A DNA stretch of 64,000 nucleotides from Mucilaginibacter sp. (GTDB lineage Bacteria > Bacteroidota > Bacteroidia > Sphingobacteriales > Sphingobacteriaceae). Location of the stretch: NCBI RefSeq assembly GCF_025359345.1, contig NZ_JANYGQ010000017.1:124001-188000 (forward strand), given 5' to 3'. The translations under genes and the position numbers were made by a program. Of the stretch, positions 9,375 through 16,179 are shown in pieces (the stretch's first letter is position 1; every line of letters begins with the position of its first letter). The notes beneath the pieces were generated by a model. It made no database searches. It worked only from the letters and a program-made list of their open reading frames with translations, and was not told where the DNA came from.

Positions 9375-9785
9375 TTAGTAAGCTATATTATCGTCTCCGG
9401 CGGTGGCGGTTAAATCTTTTGGAGCGGGTTTTGCAACACCGTCATTTTCAAAATCAGTCTTCCGCCCGAGTAAAGTAAAGTTTTCGGCAACTACCTCGGT
9501 AGTGTATTTTTTTATTCCTTCTTTATCCTCGAACGAACGGGTACGCAGCTTCCCCTCTATATAAACAAGCTTTCCTTTTTGTAAAAATTTCGCTGCAACA
9601 TCAGCAAGACCGCGCCACATCACAATATTGTGCCATTCCGTCTGTTCAATCTTACGGCCATCTTTATTAAAACTTTCGGATGTAGCAAGTGGGAAACTTA
9701 CTACTGAAACACCACCTTCTAAAGTACGGGCCTCAGGATCTTTCCCCAGGTGGCCCACTAAAATAACCTTATTTACGCCTGACAT
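9375..9785 (-). CDS. ssb: Single-stranded DNA-binding protein
   Basis: A 136-residue SSB with one OB fold (about 4-105), opening with NKVILVGHLGKDPEAR and containing EWHNIVMWRGLADVAAKFL and KLVYIEGKLRTRS, all hallmark SSB segments. The tail after the fold is short and Pro/Ala-rich and ends DDNIAY, a weak form of the acidic tip (usually DDDIPF) that recruits repair and replication proteins. It binds and protects single-stranded DNA during replication, repair and recombination. It lies 27 bp downstream of mutY on the same strand, so the two may be co-transcribed. Some Bacteroidota carry extra SSB copies, and this shorter one may not be the only SSB. Confidence 0.93.
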   Translation of the reverse strand: MSGVNKVILVGHLGKDPEARTLEGGVSVVSFPLATSESFNKDGRKIEQTEWHNIVMWRGLADVAAKFLQKGKLVYIEGKLRTRSFEDKEGIKKYTTEVVAENFTLLGRKTDFENDGVAKPAPKDLTATAGDDNIAY

Positions 9786-9812
9786 ATATATTGTAAAGCA
9801 ACAAAAAATATA

Positions 9813-10859
9813 TTACAAATTAAAAATATTTTTTATAAATATAAATACGATTTTGGGAATAGCTAACTTTTGAAGGTTTTCGACGGGTGTATAAAACCAA
9901 TTTTCCTGTAATTTCAGGGGCTTGTTTTGGAGTGTTATCAAACGAACGTACAGTCGCTGATGGGTAAGCACATGTTTTTTTAGCGGCGATATTTCGCTGA
10001 TTTTTAAATTAGCACCAAAGAATTCTGTGACCTTATCACCGTTAAATAATTCTTCGGGTGTAAGTAAGGCAGTGGTTTCAATCAATGGCAAATCGTACAT
10101 ATTTGCCCAGATGTCAGTTTGATCGCGCTTGTTTACCAACACGCTGTAGCTGTCGGTGACCAAAAAATAATTAAAAAAGCGCTCACGCACCTTCACTTTG
10201 TTTAGTTTAACAGGCAGGCTGTTTATTGCATTATGAGTAAAAGCATAACAGCCGGTGCGCACAGGGCAAATGCCACATGCCGGATTTTTTGGTTTACAAA
10301 TTACCGCGCCAAACTCCATCATTGCCTGGTTGTGGATGCCGGGCATTTCACTATTAAGTAAATCGTTTGCAGCCTCCTGGAATATTTTTTTGCCTTTTGT
10401 ACTGTTTATAGGCTCATCAATACCAAGGTAGCGAGCCAATAACCGGTATACATTGCCGTCGACAACTGCCTTCGCCTCGTTTGAGGAAAACGATGAGATA
10501 GCCGCGGCCGTATACTCCCCGATACCCGTAAGTTTTATAAGCTGGTCATAACGTTGCGGGAAAATGCCGTCGTATTGCTCCTGAACCAGTCGCGCAGTTT
10601 TAAGCATATTGCGACCCCGGGAGTAATAGCCCAGGCCCTGCCACAGTTTTAAAATATCATCTTCACTGGCCGCGGCGAAACTGGTAACTGTAGGGTACTT
10701 CTCTAAAAAACGATTAAAATAGGGCATTCCCTGTTCAACCCGGGTTTGTTGTAAAATAATTTCCGATAGCCAAATTACGTAGGCATCGGTGGTGTTGCGC
10801 CAGGGCAAATCGCGTTTATTATTTAGGTACCAGTTTAGCAGTTCGTGGTTAAAATTCAT
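9813..10859 (-). CDS. mutY: A/G-specific adenine DNA glycosylase MutY
   Basis: A 348-residue protein of normal MutY length. The HhH-GPD glycosylase domain has catalytic E33 in LSEIILQQTRV, the helix-hairpin-helix LTGIGEYTAAA and catalytic D134 in AVVDGNVYR. The 4Fe-4S cluster cysteines are C188, C195, C198 and C204 (Cx6Cx2Cx5C). The C-terminal 120 residues form the NUDIX-like domain that reads 8-oxoguanine. It removes adenine mispaired with 8-oxoguanine. The start at 10859 is preceded on the minus strand by TACTTTTA (10866-10873), a near match to a -7 box that would leave a very short leader. Divergent HU and RNase G genes next door are a known Bacteroidota arrangement. Confidence 0.96.
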   Translation of the reverse strand: MNFNHELLNWYLNNKRDLPWRNTTDAYVIWLSEIILQQTRVEQGMPYFNRFLEKYPTVTSFAAASEDDILKLWQGLGYYSRGRNMLKTARLVQEQYDGIFPQRYDQLIKLTGIGEYTAAAISSFSSNEAKAVVDGNVYRLLARYLGIDEPINSTKGKKIFQEAANDLLNSEMPGIHNQAMMEFGAVICKPKNPACGICPVRTGCYAFTHNAINSLPVKLNKVKVRERFFNYFLVTDSYSVLVNKRDQTDIWANMYDLPLIETTALLTPEELFNGDKVTEFFGANLKISEISPLKKHVLTHQRLYVRLITLQNKPLKLQENWFYTPVENLQKLAIPKIVFIFIKNIFNL

Positions 10860-10956
10860 GGGGTGTAAAAGTACTAAGCAATTAACACCATTTTATAGAT
10901 AATTTTTGAGGCTTTTAACTGAATTACAGCATGTAATAAAAAAAATATGTTAATTA

Positions 10957-10988
10957 TTTCAATCTTTAGTAATAAAGAGATACTTTTG
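10957..10988 (+). promoter_or_regulatory. Probable promoter of the HU gene
   Basis: TACTTTTG (10981-10988) fits the TAnnTTTG -7 box. A weak -33 element (TTTC, 10957-10960) lies 20 bases upstream. The resulting leader would be about 45 bases. Confidence 0.5.
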
Positions 10989-11039
10989 CAACCCCAAATC
11001 AGTTAAGTAATTGTATAATAAATAAAAGAAAAAGCAGAT

Positions 11040-11333
11040 ATGACTAAGGCAGAAATTATAACTGAAATCTCGTCAAAGACAGGAATAGAAAAAGTAGACG
11101 TGCAGGAAACTGTTGAGGCGTTTTTTAAAGTAGTAAAATCCTCAATGATGGGCGGTGAAAACGTATACGTAAGAGGTTTTGGAAGTTTTGTTGTAAAAAA
11201 GAGAGCGAAAAAAACAGCACGTAACATTTCGAAAAATACTGCCATCATTATCCCGGAACACTTTGTACCAAGCTTTAAACCAGCAAAGACCTTTGTTGAT
11301 AAAGTTAGGACCGGCAACAAGATTACAAAATAA
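11040..11333 (+). CDS. HU/IHF-family nucleoid DNA-binding protein
   Basis: A 97-residue basic protein with the HU/IHF fold: N-terminal helices (MTKAEIITEISSKTGIEKVDV), then the saddle strands VRGFGSFVVKKRAKKTARN, and a DNA-binding arm whose tip is altered (PEHFVPSFKPAKTF in place of the usual PATKVPAFKPGK). It bends and packs DNA as a dimer. The TPR gene starts 9 bp after its stop, so the two are surely one transcript. This gene sits in the conserved Bacteroidota block mutY - HU - TPR - RNase G. Confidence 0.93.
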   Translation: MTKAEIITEISSKTGIEKVDVQETVEAFFKVVKSSMMGGENVYVRGFGSFVVKKRAKKTARNISKNTAIIIPEHFVPSFKPAKTFVDKVRTGNKITK

Positions 11334-11342
11334 TTTAAGGCA

Positions 11343-12218
11343 ATGCATAAGAAACAAATAGCTGTACTGGTAATAGTTTTCGCTATTATGGGCGGTTTGT
11401 TTTTAATGCCTGTAAAGGGGTTGATTAAGGCTAAAGATGACCCGGGACATTCCCGTGCCACTGTAAACCAAAGTAAACCCGTTAGCAAGGTTGATGTATC
11501 AGTTGTATCAGGAGCTGCCAAAATTTTAATTGGCCCCTCGTTATCTGCACAGATAAATGACCTTGAGGGCCAGCTTAAAAGTGCAACATCTGACGCTGAT
11601 AAACTTAACCTGCAGAAAAAACTAGCAAAGTTGTGGGATGATGTAAATCAGCCTGCACCGGCCGCTTTTTACTACCAAGATATTGCCCAAAAGGAAAACA
11701 AGTTTGAAGACTGGTTAAATGCCGGCAACCGTTTTAACGAAGCCTACCGCACTGCCCAGGACACAGCAGCACAGCCAACATTTATAGTAAACGCAATTGC
11801 GAACTATAAAAATGCTGTAAAGCTAAAACCTGCCGACCTTGATGCCAAAACCGGCTTAGGTATTGCCTATGTAAACCAAACGAGCTCTGGTATTACCGAC
11901 CCTGACGGCGGCTCGCCGATGCAGGGTATAATGCTGTTGCTTGACGTGGTAAAGCAGGACCCTAAAAATCGGAATGCAAATTTAAACCTTGGCTTGTTCG
12001 CCATGAAAAGCGGTCAGTTTGATAAAGCTATCGCAAGGTTTAAAACTGTAATTGAACAACAGCCTGAAGCTGGCCCGTATTTTTATATGGCCGAAAGCTA
12101 CAAGGAATTAGGACAAAAAAAGGAAGCTATTGCAGCTTACCAAAAATGTAAGGAATTAGTTACTGATCCAACTTTTGATCAGAAGATTGACGACTACATA
12201 AAAGAATTGAAGAATTAA
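11343..12218 (+). CDS. Membrane-anchored tetratricopeptide repeat protein
   Basis: A 291-residue protein with one N-terminal membrane helix (about 5-23, KKQIAVLVIVFAIMGGLFL), a coiled, charged stretch, and then TPR units from about 85 to the end. The clearest units contain NLGLFAMKSGQFDKAIARF and FYMAESYKELGQKKEAIAAYQKC. TPR arrays are protein-interaction scaffolds. It follows the HU gene by 9 bp and precedes the 29-residue basic protein by 22 bp. The synteny is conserved in Bacteroidota, but the specific role is not known to me. Confidence 0.85.
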   Translation: MHKKQIAVLVIVFAIMGGLFLMPVKGLIKAKDDPGHSRATVNQSKPVSKVDVSVVSGAAKILIGPSLSAQINDLEGQLKSATSDADKLNLQKKLAKLWDDVNQPAPAAFYYQDIAQKENKFEDWLNAGNRFNEAYRTAQDTAAQPTFIVNAIANYKNAVKLKPADLDAKTGLGIAYVNQTSSGITDPDGGSPMQGIMLLLDVVKQDPKNRNANLNLGLFAMKSGQFDKAIARFKTVIEQQPEAGPYFYMAESYKELGQKKEAIAAYQKCKELVTDPTFDQKIDDYIKELKN

Positions 12219-12240
12219 TCACACATTAAAAATTATTATT

Positions 12241-12330
12241 ATGCCCAGCGGTAAAAAACGTAAAAGACACAAAATGGCTACCCACAAACGTAAAAAGCGT
12301 TTGAGAAAAAACAGACATAAGAAAAAATAA
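12241..12330 (+). CDS. 29-residue AURKAIP1/COX24-domain (mS38-like) basic protein
   Basis: ATG 12241 to TAA 12330 encodes 29 residues, more than half of them Lys, Arg or His (MPSGKKRKRHKMATHKRKK and so on). This matches the tiny Bacteroidota proteins annotated as AURKAIP1/COX24 domain proteins, related to the mitochondrial small-subunit protein mS38, and is probably a ribosomal protein. The start is preceded by an AT-rich stretch without a Shine-Dalgarno site. It lies 22 bp after the TPR gene and is probably in the same operon. Its size makes it easy to miss in automatic annotation. Confidence 0.85.
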   Translation: MPSGKKRKRHKMATHKRKKRLRKNRHKKK

Positions 12331-12340
12331 GCAGTGTTTT

Positions 12341-12428
12341 TTTAGTCGGTAGTCTTAAGTCCTAAGTCGATAGCCCTTTTTAGTTTGGGTGGAGACCTTA
12401 GACTTAAGACTATAGACTTAGGACTAAA
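12341..12428. repeat. Intergenic inverted repeat, AGTC/AAGTC-word family
   Basis: The left half (from TTTAGTC at 12341) and the right half (ending GGACTAAA at 12428) pair imperfectly. Both are made of repeated AGTCTTAAGTCCTAAGTC words. The element follows the small basic protein gene and could act as its terminator. Confidence 0.75.
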
Positions 12429-12532
12429 CACTTACCCCATGCTTATTTTCCTGTTTGTATTACAGGCAAAGTTGTTTTTTACCCACTAATTAACGTGCGG
12501 TTGTATAACCGCTTTAAGAAATGGAGTAGCAG

Positions 12533-14083
12533 TTGATAAAAGAATTAATTATCGATTCATCCCCCAGCGGGACTACTATTGCATTATTACAGGACAAACA
12601 GCTTGTAGAACTTCATAAAGAGCAAATCAGCAACAATTATACTGTTGGTGATATTTACCTTGGCCGTATCAAAAAGATTATGCCAGGGCTAAATGCAGCC
12701 TTTGTTGATGTAGGCTACGAGAAAGACGCCTTTTTGCATTACCTTGATTTGGGGCCGCAGGTACAAAGCCTGCTTAAGCTAACCAAACAAGTACGTAGCG
12801 GGGGATACCAGTCAAAGCTTTTAGATAATTTTAAGCTGGATCCGGATATTAATAAAGGGGGTAAAATCTCGGAATTATTATCGAAAAGTCAGCTTATACC
12901 TGTGCAGATAGCTAAGGAGCCCATTTCAACAAAAGGCCCCCGCTTAAGTTCAGATATATCTATTGCCGGACGATACGTAGTATTGGTGCCGTTTTCGGAA
13001 GTTATCTCTATCTCGAAAAAGATAAAGAGCAACACCGAGCGTACCCGCCTGCGTAAAATTGTTGAAAGTATTAAGCCAAAGCATTTTGGCGTAATTATAC
13101 GTACCGTATCAGAAGGTAAAGGTGTTGCCGAAATGCAAAAGGACCTGCTTGATTTAATATCAAAGTGGGAATCATTCATTACGCGCCTGCCATCTATCGA
13201 GCCCGCAAAAAAAGCGCTTGGCGAAATTGACCGGACCTCGACCCTTTTGCGCGATATTTTAAATCCCGATTTTCAGCATATTTATGTGAACGACAACAGC
13301 ATGTTCGAAGAAGTGCGGTCGTACGTTCATGAAATATCGCCGGATCTGGAGAGTATTGTGCGTTTCCACAAAAACAGTGTGCCCATATTTGAGCACTACG
13401 GTATTGACAAGCAGATAAAAGGTGCTTTTGGTAAAACAGTAAACCTTGCGGGCGGCGCCTACCTGGTTATTGAGCACACCGAAGCCCTGCACGTTATCGA
13501 TGTAAACAGCGGAAACCGCACAGCCAATAAAGAAAACCAGGAAGAAAACGCATTCCAGGTAAATAAAGAGGCTGCCAAAGAAATTGCCCGCCAGCTCAGG
13601 CTGCGCGATATGGGCGGCATTGTGGTTATCGACTTTATCGATATGCACAAGCCAAACAACCGAAAGGACCTGTTTGATTATCTGCGCGGAGAAATGGCAC
13701 ACGACCGTGCAAAACATACTATTTTGCCGCCGAGCAAGTTTGGCTTGGTACAAATTACCCGCCAGCGCGTTCGCCCGGAAATGAACATTGTTACCAGCGA
13801 AGTTTGCCCAACCTGTAACGGAACCGGCACCATCAGGCCTACTATTTTACTGCTTGATGATATCGAGACTAATTTTAACTTCATATTGGTTGAGCAAAAC
13901 GCAAAAAATATTACGCTGTGCGTTCACCCGTACATCGAGGCTTACATTAAAAAAGGCTTTATAAACCGCCAGGTAAAATGGTTTGTAAAATACAACCAGT
14001 GGATAAAGGTAAAGAGCAACCCAGCTTACCAGATTACTGAGTTCCACTTCTTTTCAGGGAAAGATGAAGAGATAAAACTTTAG
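12533..14083 (+). CDS. rng: Ribonuclease G/E family endoribonuclease
   Basis: A 516-residue RNase G/E. The start is TTG at 12533 (TTG ATA AAA GAA TTA), chosen because it yields the family N-terminus MIKELIIDSSPSG. An S1 domain (about 38-130) holds a roughly 50-residue insertion after HYLDLGP, as in Bacteroidota members. The catalytic aspartates lie in HVIDVNSGNRT and VVIDFIDMH. The zinc-link cysteines are in CPTCNGTGT, with a small domain after it. It is closer to RNase G than RNase E because it lacks the long degradosome tail. It processes rRNA and decays mRNA in the cytoplasm. A terminator follows at 14119. Confidence 0.94.
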   Translation: MIKELIIDSSPSGTTIALLQDKQLVELHKEQISNNYTVGDIYLGRIKKIMPGLNAAFVDVGYEKDAFLHYLDLGPQVQSLLKLTKQVRSGGYQSKLLDNFKLDPDINKGGKISELLSKSQLIPVQIAKEPISTKGPRLSSDISIAGRYVVLVPFSEVISISKKIKSNTERTRLRKIVESIKPKHFGVIIRTVSEGKGVAEMQKDLLDLISKWESFITRLPSIEPAKKALGEIDRTSTLLRDILNPDFQHIYVNDNSMFEEVRSYVHEISPDLESIVRFHKNSVPIFEHYGIDKQIKGAFGKTVNLAGGAYLVIEHTEALHVIDVNSGNRTANKENQEENAFQVNKEAAKEIARQLRLRDMGGIVVIDFIDMHKPNNRKDLFDYLRGEMAHDRAKHTILPPSKFGLVQITRQRVRPEMNIVTSEVCPTCNGTGTIRPTILLLDDIETNFNFILVEQNAKNITLCVHPYIEAYIKKGFINRQVKWFVKYNQWIKVKSNPAYQITEFHFFSGKDEEIKL

Positions 14084-14118
14084 ATAGATTTGTCCAGCGT
14101 GGATGAAAAAAATGCAGG

Positions 14119-14152
14119 ATGTGCAAATTTCGAAAGGGGTTTGCACATTTTG
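14119..14152 (+). terminator. Intrinsic terminator after RNase G
   Basis: ATGTGCAAA (14119-14127) pairs with TTTGCACAT (14140-14148) around a 12-base loop and is followed by TTTGTTT. Confidence 0.8.
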
Positions 14153-14224
14153 TTTATCAGAAGATTTTTGGATTATAAAAGGCGATTTTCAAATCATCAA
14201 ATCAACACACCTTCAAATCAAAAA

Positions 14225-14704
14225 TTACTTTTTCATCTCTTCCTTAATCGACCTTAAAAATTCATTTACATGCTGGGAGCCGATGATATAGATAAGGCCA
14301 TCGCGGTCGGTAAGGTGAAGGGCTTCTTTGCCTGCGCAATAAAAGCGGATAGTACCTTTTGAATGGAGATTATAAACAGGGTTGTTGAATAAATATCTGC
14401 TGTATTCTTTTCTTTCAACTTTTACAATACTGTTCAGATCTATTTTTACCAGGCGGGTGGTCCAGAGCCCATCAAGCATGATGCTTTTATTTTCAACACG
14501 GATGCGGAAATGCAGCAGGAAACCCATGATGATGGATATGATGATAATGGCGAAGCCTACAATAGCCAGCAGGCCGCCGTTACGCTCGCGCTCGTCGGTA
14601 AAAAAATAAGCCGCAAAGCAAAACATAGCCAATACCAGGCGGATGGTTATTGGTATAAATTCCCTGCCGAGGTATTGTTTCTCAACGAAATCCGGTTTGT
14701 CCAT
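14225..14704 (-). CDS. Membrane protein with a PH-like C-terminal domain, function unknown
   Basis: 159 residues. Two membrane helices lie at about 19-36 and 45-66. The remaining soluble part is rich in beta strands (RIRVENKSIMLDGLW, IDLNSIVKVERKEY, IYIIGSQHVNEFLRSIKEEMKK) and looks like a bacterial PH domain with its closing helix. A similar architecture is seen in the protein at 25269-25760. I cannot assign a function. The gene is bounded on both sides by TTCAAATC-word repeats and stands alone between RNase G and tilS. Confidence 0.7.
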   Translation of the reverse strand: MDKPDFVEKQYLGREFIPITIRLVLAMFCFAAYFFTDERERNGGLLAIVGFAIIIISIIMGFLLHFRIRVENKSIMLDGLWTTRLVKIDLNSIVKVERKEYSRYLFNNPVYNLHSKGTIRFYCAGKEALHLTDRDGLIYIIGSQHVNEFLRSIKEEMKK

Positions 14705-14806
14705 TTTGATTTGAAAATGAAGTGATCTGAAGAATTGATGATAAGACGATTTAAAGATGAAATTTAATTTTCAAATCTTCAAATTGCCAAACCTTCAAAT
14801 CGAAAT
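14703..14806. repeat. Intergenic inverted repeat, TTCAAATC-word family
   Basis: The left half has TTGATTTGAAAATGAAG-like words and the right half has AATTTTCAAATCTTCAAATT and CCTTCAAATC words, giving an imperfect hairpin of about 100 bases. Single-arm relatives occur at about 14178-14222 and 38228-38262. Confidence 0.65.
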
Positions 14807-16129
14807 CAATTCGAATATAACTACTTTTTTGGTGTCTTTGGTAACTTTATAATTATCGGCAAGCCGGTAACCGCCCAGCCAGGCAATATCACCATTGCCG
14901 TTTATCAGCAGCGGTATTTGCTCTTTTTGATGTATCGGTACTTTTTCGCCAATAAAAAAATCGCTTACCTTTTTGCGACCCTTCATCCCCAACGGGACAA
15001 AAGAATCGCCTTGCTGCCACGGCCGCAAAGTTAAGGGATAAATTAATAACCCTGCATCAATTGAAACAGCCATCGGGTTGTTTTTTACGATTAGCGGACT
15101 ATCGTCATGCAAAACATTCAGCTTATAACGGCCATAGTTAATCTCCCGGTCGTGTATATTGATCAGCACTTCCTGTTGTTGGCCAACTTCCTTTTTTGTT
15201 AAAATAAGCCGCTCACGGTCTGATATCAGCTTAAAATTTTCTGAGTTAAAAACCCGGCCGGAGTGCTTGCCCAATGCCGAAATTAAGTCATCAATGCTGG
15301 TTTCATTAAAGCCATAGGGCTGCAGCAGGTTAAAAAGCAGCAGGCGTTTGGGCTCTAAATCAATAATGTCCTTTAGAAAAATATGACTTTCGCCCCCGTC
15401 AATTATAACCACTTTTTGCTGCAATTCTGCCACCCGCAGGTTAAGCAAAATCTCCAGTTCCCTGAAATGCTGCAGGTTATTTTCAAAAGTACGCTCAAGG
15501 CCCGGGTTCAGTTCCTTTAGCTTCGGTATAACTTCGAGCCGTATTTTATTGCGGGCGTATTTGGTTGATGAATTCGAACTGTCCTCGCGGTACGGTATTT
15601 GTAAGTTACTTATCAGTTGGTGAATATCATCGCGCCCTAAAAATAATAAGGGCCGTACAAGCAGGCCATTTTTAGCTAAAATGCCATGCAAGCCGGCAAT
15701 GCCGGTACCGCGGGTAAGGTTTAACAATATTGTTTCAATTGCATCGTTTTGGTGGTGTGCAAGCGCAATAACTGAATAACCCGCCTGTTTCCTAACCTTT
15801 TCAAACCATTGGTAACGGAGTGTACGGGCAGCCATTTGAGTTGATACTTTGTTATCAGCGGTAAATGTTAAAGTATCAAAACTAGTGCAGTGAAAGGATA
15901 CATCAAGTTGTTGTGCCAGCTGGCGGCAAAATTGTTCGTCGCCGGTTGATTCATCGCCCCTAAGCTGAAAGTTACAATGAGCAATACCAAAATTATACCC
16001 TGCCGATTTGAGTAAATGAACCATGATAACAGAGTCCATACCCCCGCTAACGGCTGCAAGTATTTTACTTTGCCCGTCAAAAAGTGAATTTTGATCGATA
16101 AAATCAGTGAAATTTTTAACCGGCAGCAT
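14795..16129 (-). CDS. tilS: tRNA(Ile)-lysidine synthetase TilS
   Basis: A 444-residue protein. The N-type ATP pyrophosphatase motif SGGMDS is at 28-33, with further conserved blocks GIAHCNFQLRGDES, LAHHQNDAIETILLNLTRGTG and REDSSN. The C-terminal domain ends with the TilS-C features (LRPWQQGDSFVPLGMKGRKKVSDFF). It changes cytidine 34 of tRNA-Ile(CAU) to lysidine so that AUA codons are read as Ile; it is normally essential. ATG 16129 is preceded by a strong promoter whose -7 box ends four bases upstream, so the message may be leaderless. The OstA-like gene is divergent from the same 50-bp gap. Confidence 0.96.
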   Translation of the reverse strand: MLPVKNFTDFIDQNSLFDGQSKILAAVSGGMDSVIMVHLLKSAGYNFGIAHCNFQLRGDESTGDEQFCRQLAQQLDVSFHCTSFDTLTFTADNKVSTQMAARTLRYQWFEKVRKQAGYSVIALAHHQNDAIETILLNLTRGTGIAGLHGILAKNGLLVRPLLFLGRDDIHQLISNLQIPYREDSSNSSTKYARNKIRLEVIPKLKELNPGLERTFENNLQHFRELEILLNLRVAELQQKVVIIDGGESHIFLKDIIDLEPKRLLLFNLLQPYGFNETSIDDLISALGKHSGRVFNSENFKLISDRERLILTKKEVGQQQEVLINIHDREINYGRYKLNVLHDDSPLIVKNNPMAVSIDAGLLIYPLTLRPWQQGDSFVPLGMKGRKKVSDFFIGEKVPIHQKEQIPLLINGNGDIAWLGGYRLADNYKVTKDTKKVVIFELISI

Positions 16130-16133
16130 CCAT

Positions 16134-16162
16134 CAAAATTATTAATTTAAAACCCCAACAAA
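16134..16162 (-). promoter_or_regulatory. tilS promoter, leaderless type
   Basis: On the minus strand TTTG (16159-16162), 17 bases, then TAATTTTG (16134-16141): a full Bacteroidota promoter. The start codon is at 16129, only four bases beyond the -7 box, so transcription should begin at or beside the ATG. Confidence 0.7.
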
Positions 16163-16174
16163 AAACTAATTTTG
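16146..16174 (+). promoter_or_regulatory. Promoter of the OstA-like gene, leaderless type
   Basis: TAATTTTG at 16167-16174 fits the -7 box; the -33 position has TTTA near 16146-16149. GTG at 16180 follows after five bases. It overlaps the tilS promoter in the opposite direction. Confidence 0.55.
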
Positions 16175-16179
16175 CGAGC

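Noticed and set aside
14103..14291. 62-residue frame after RNase G
   Set aside because: It contains the terminator (14119-14152) and TTCAAATC-word repeats, and overlaps the 3' end of the 14225 gene; no coding character.
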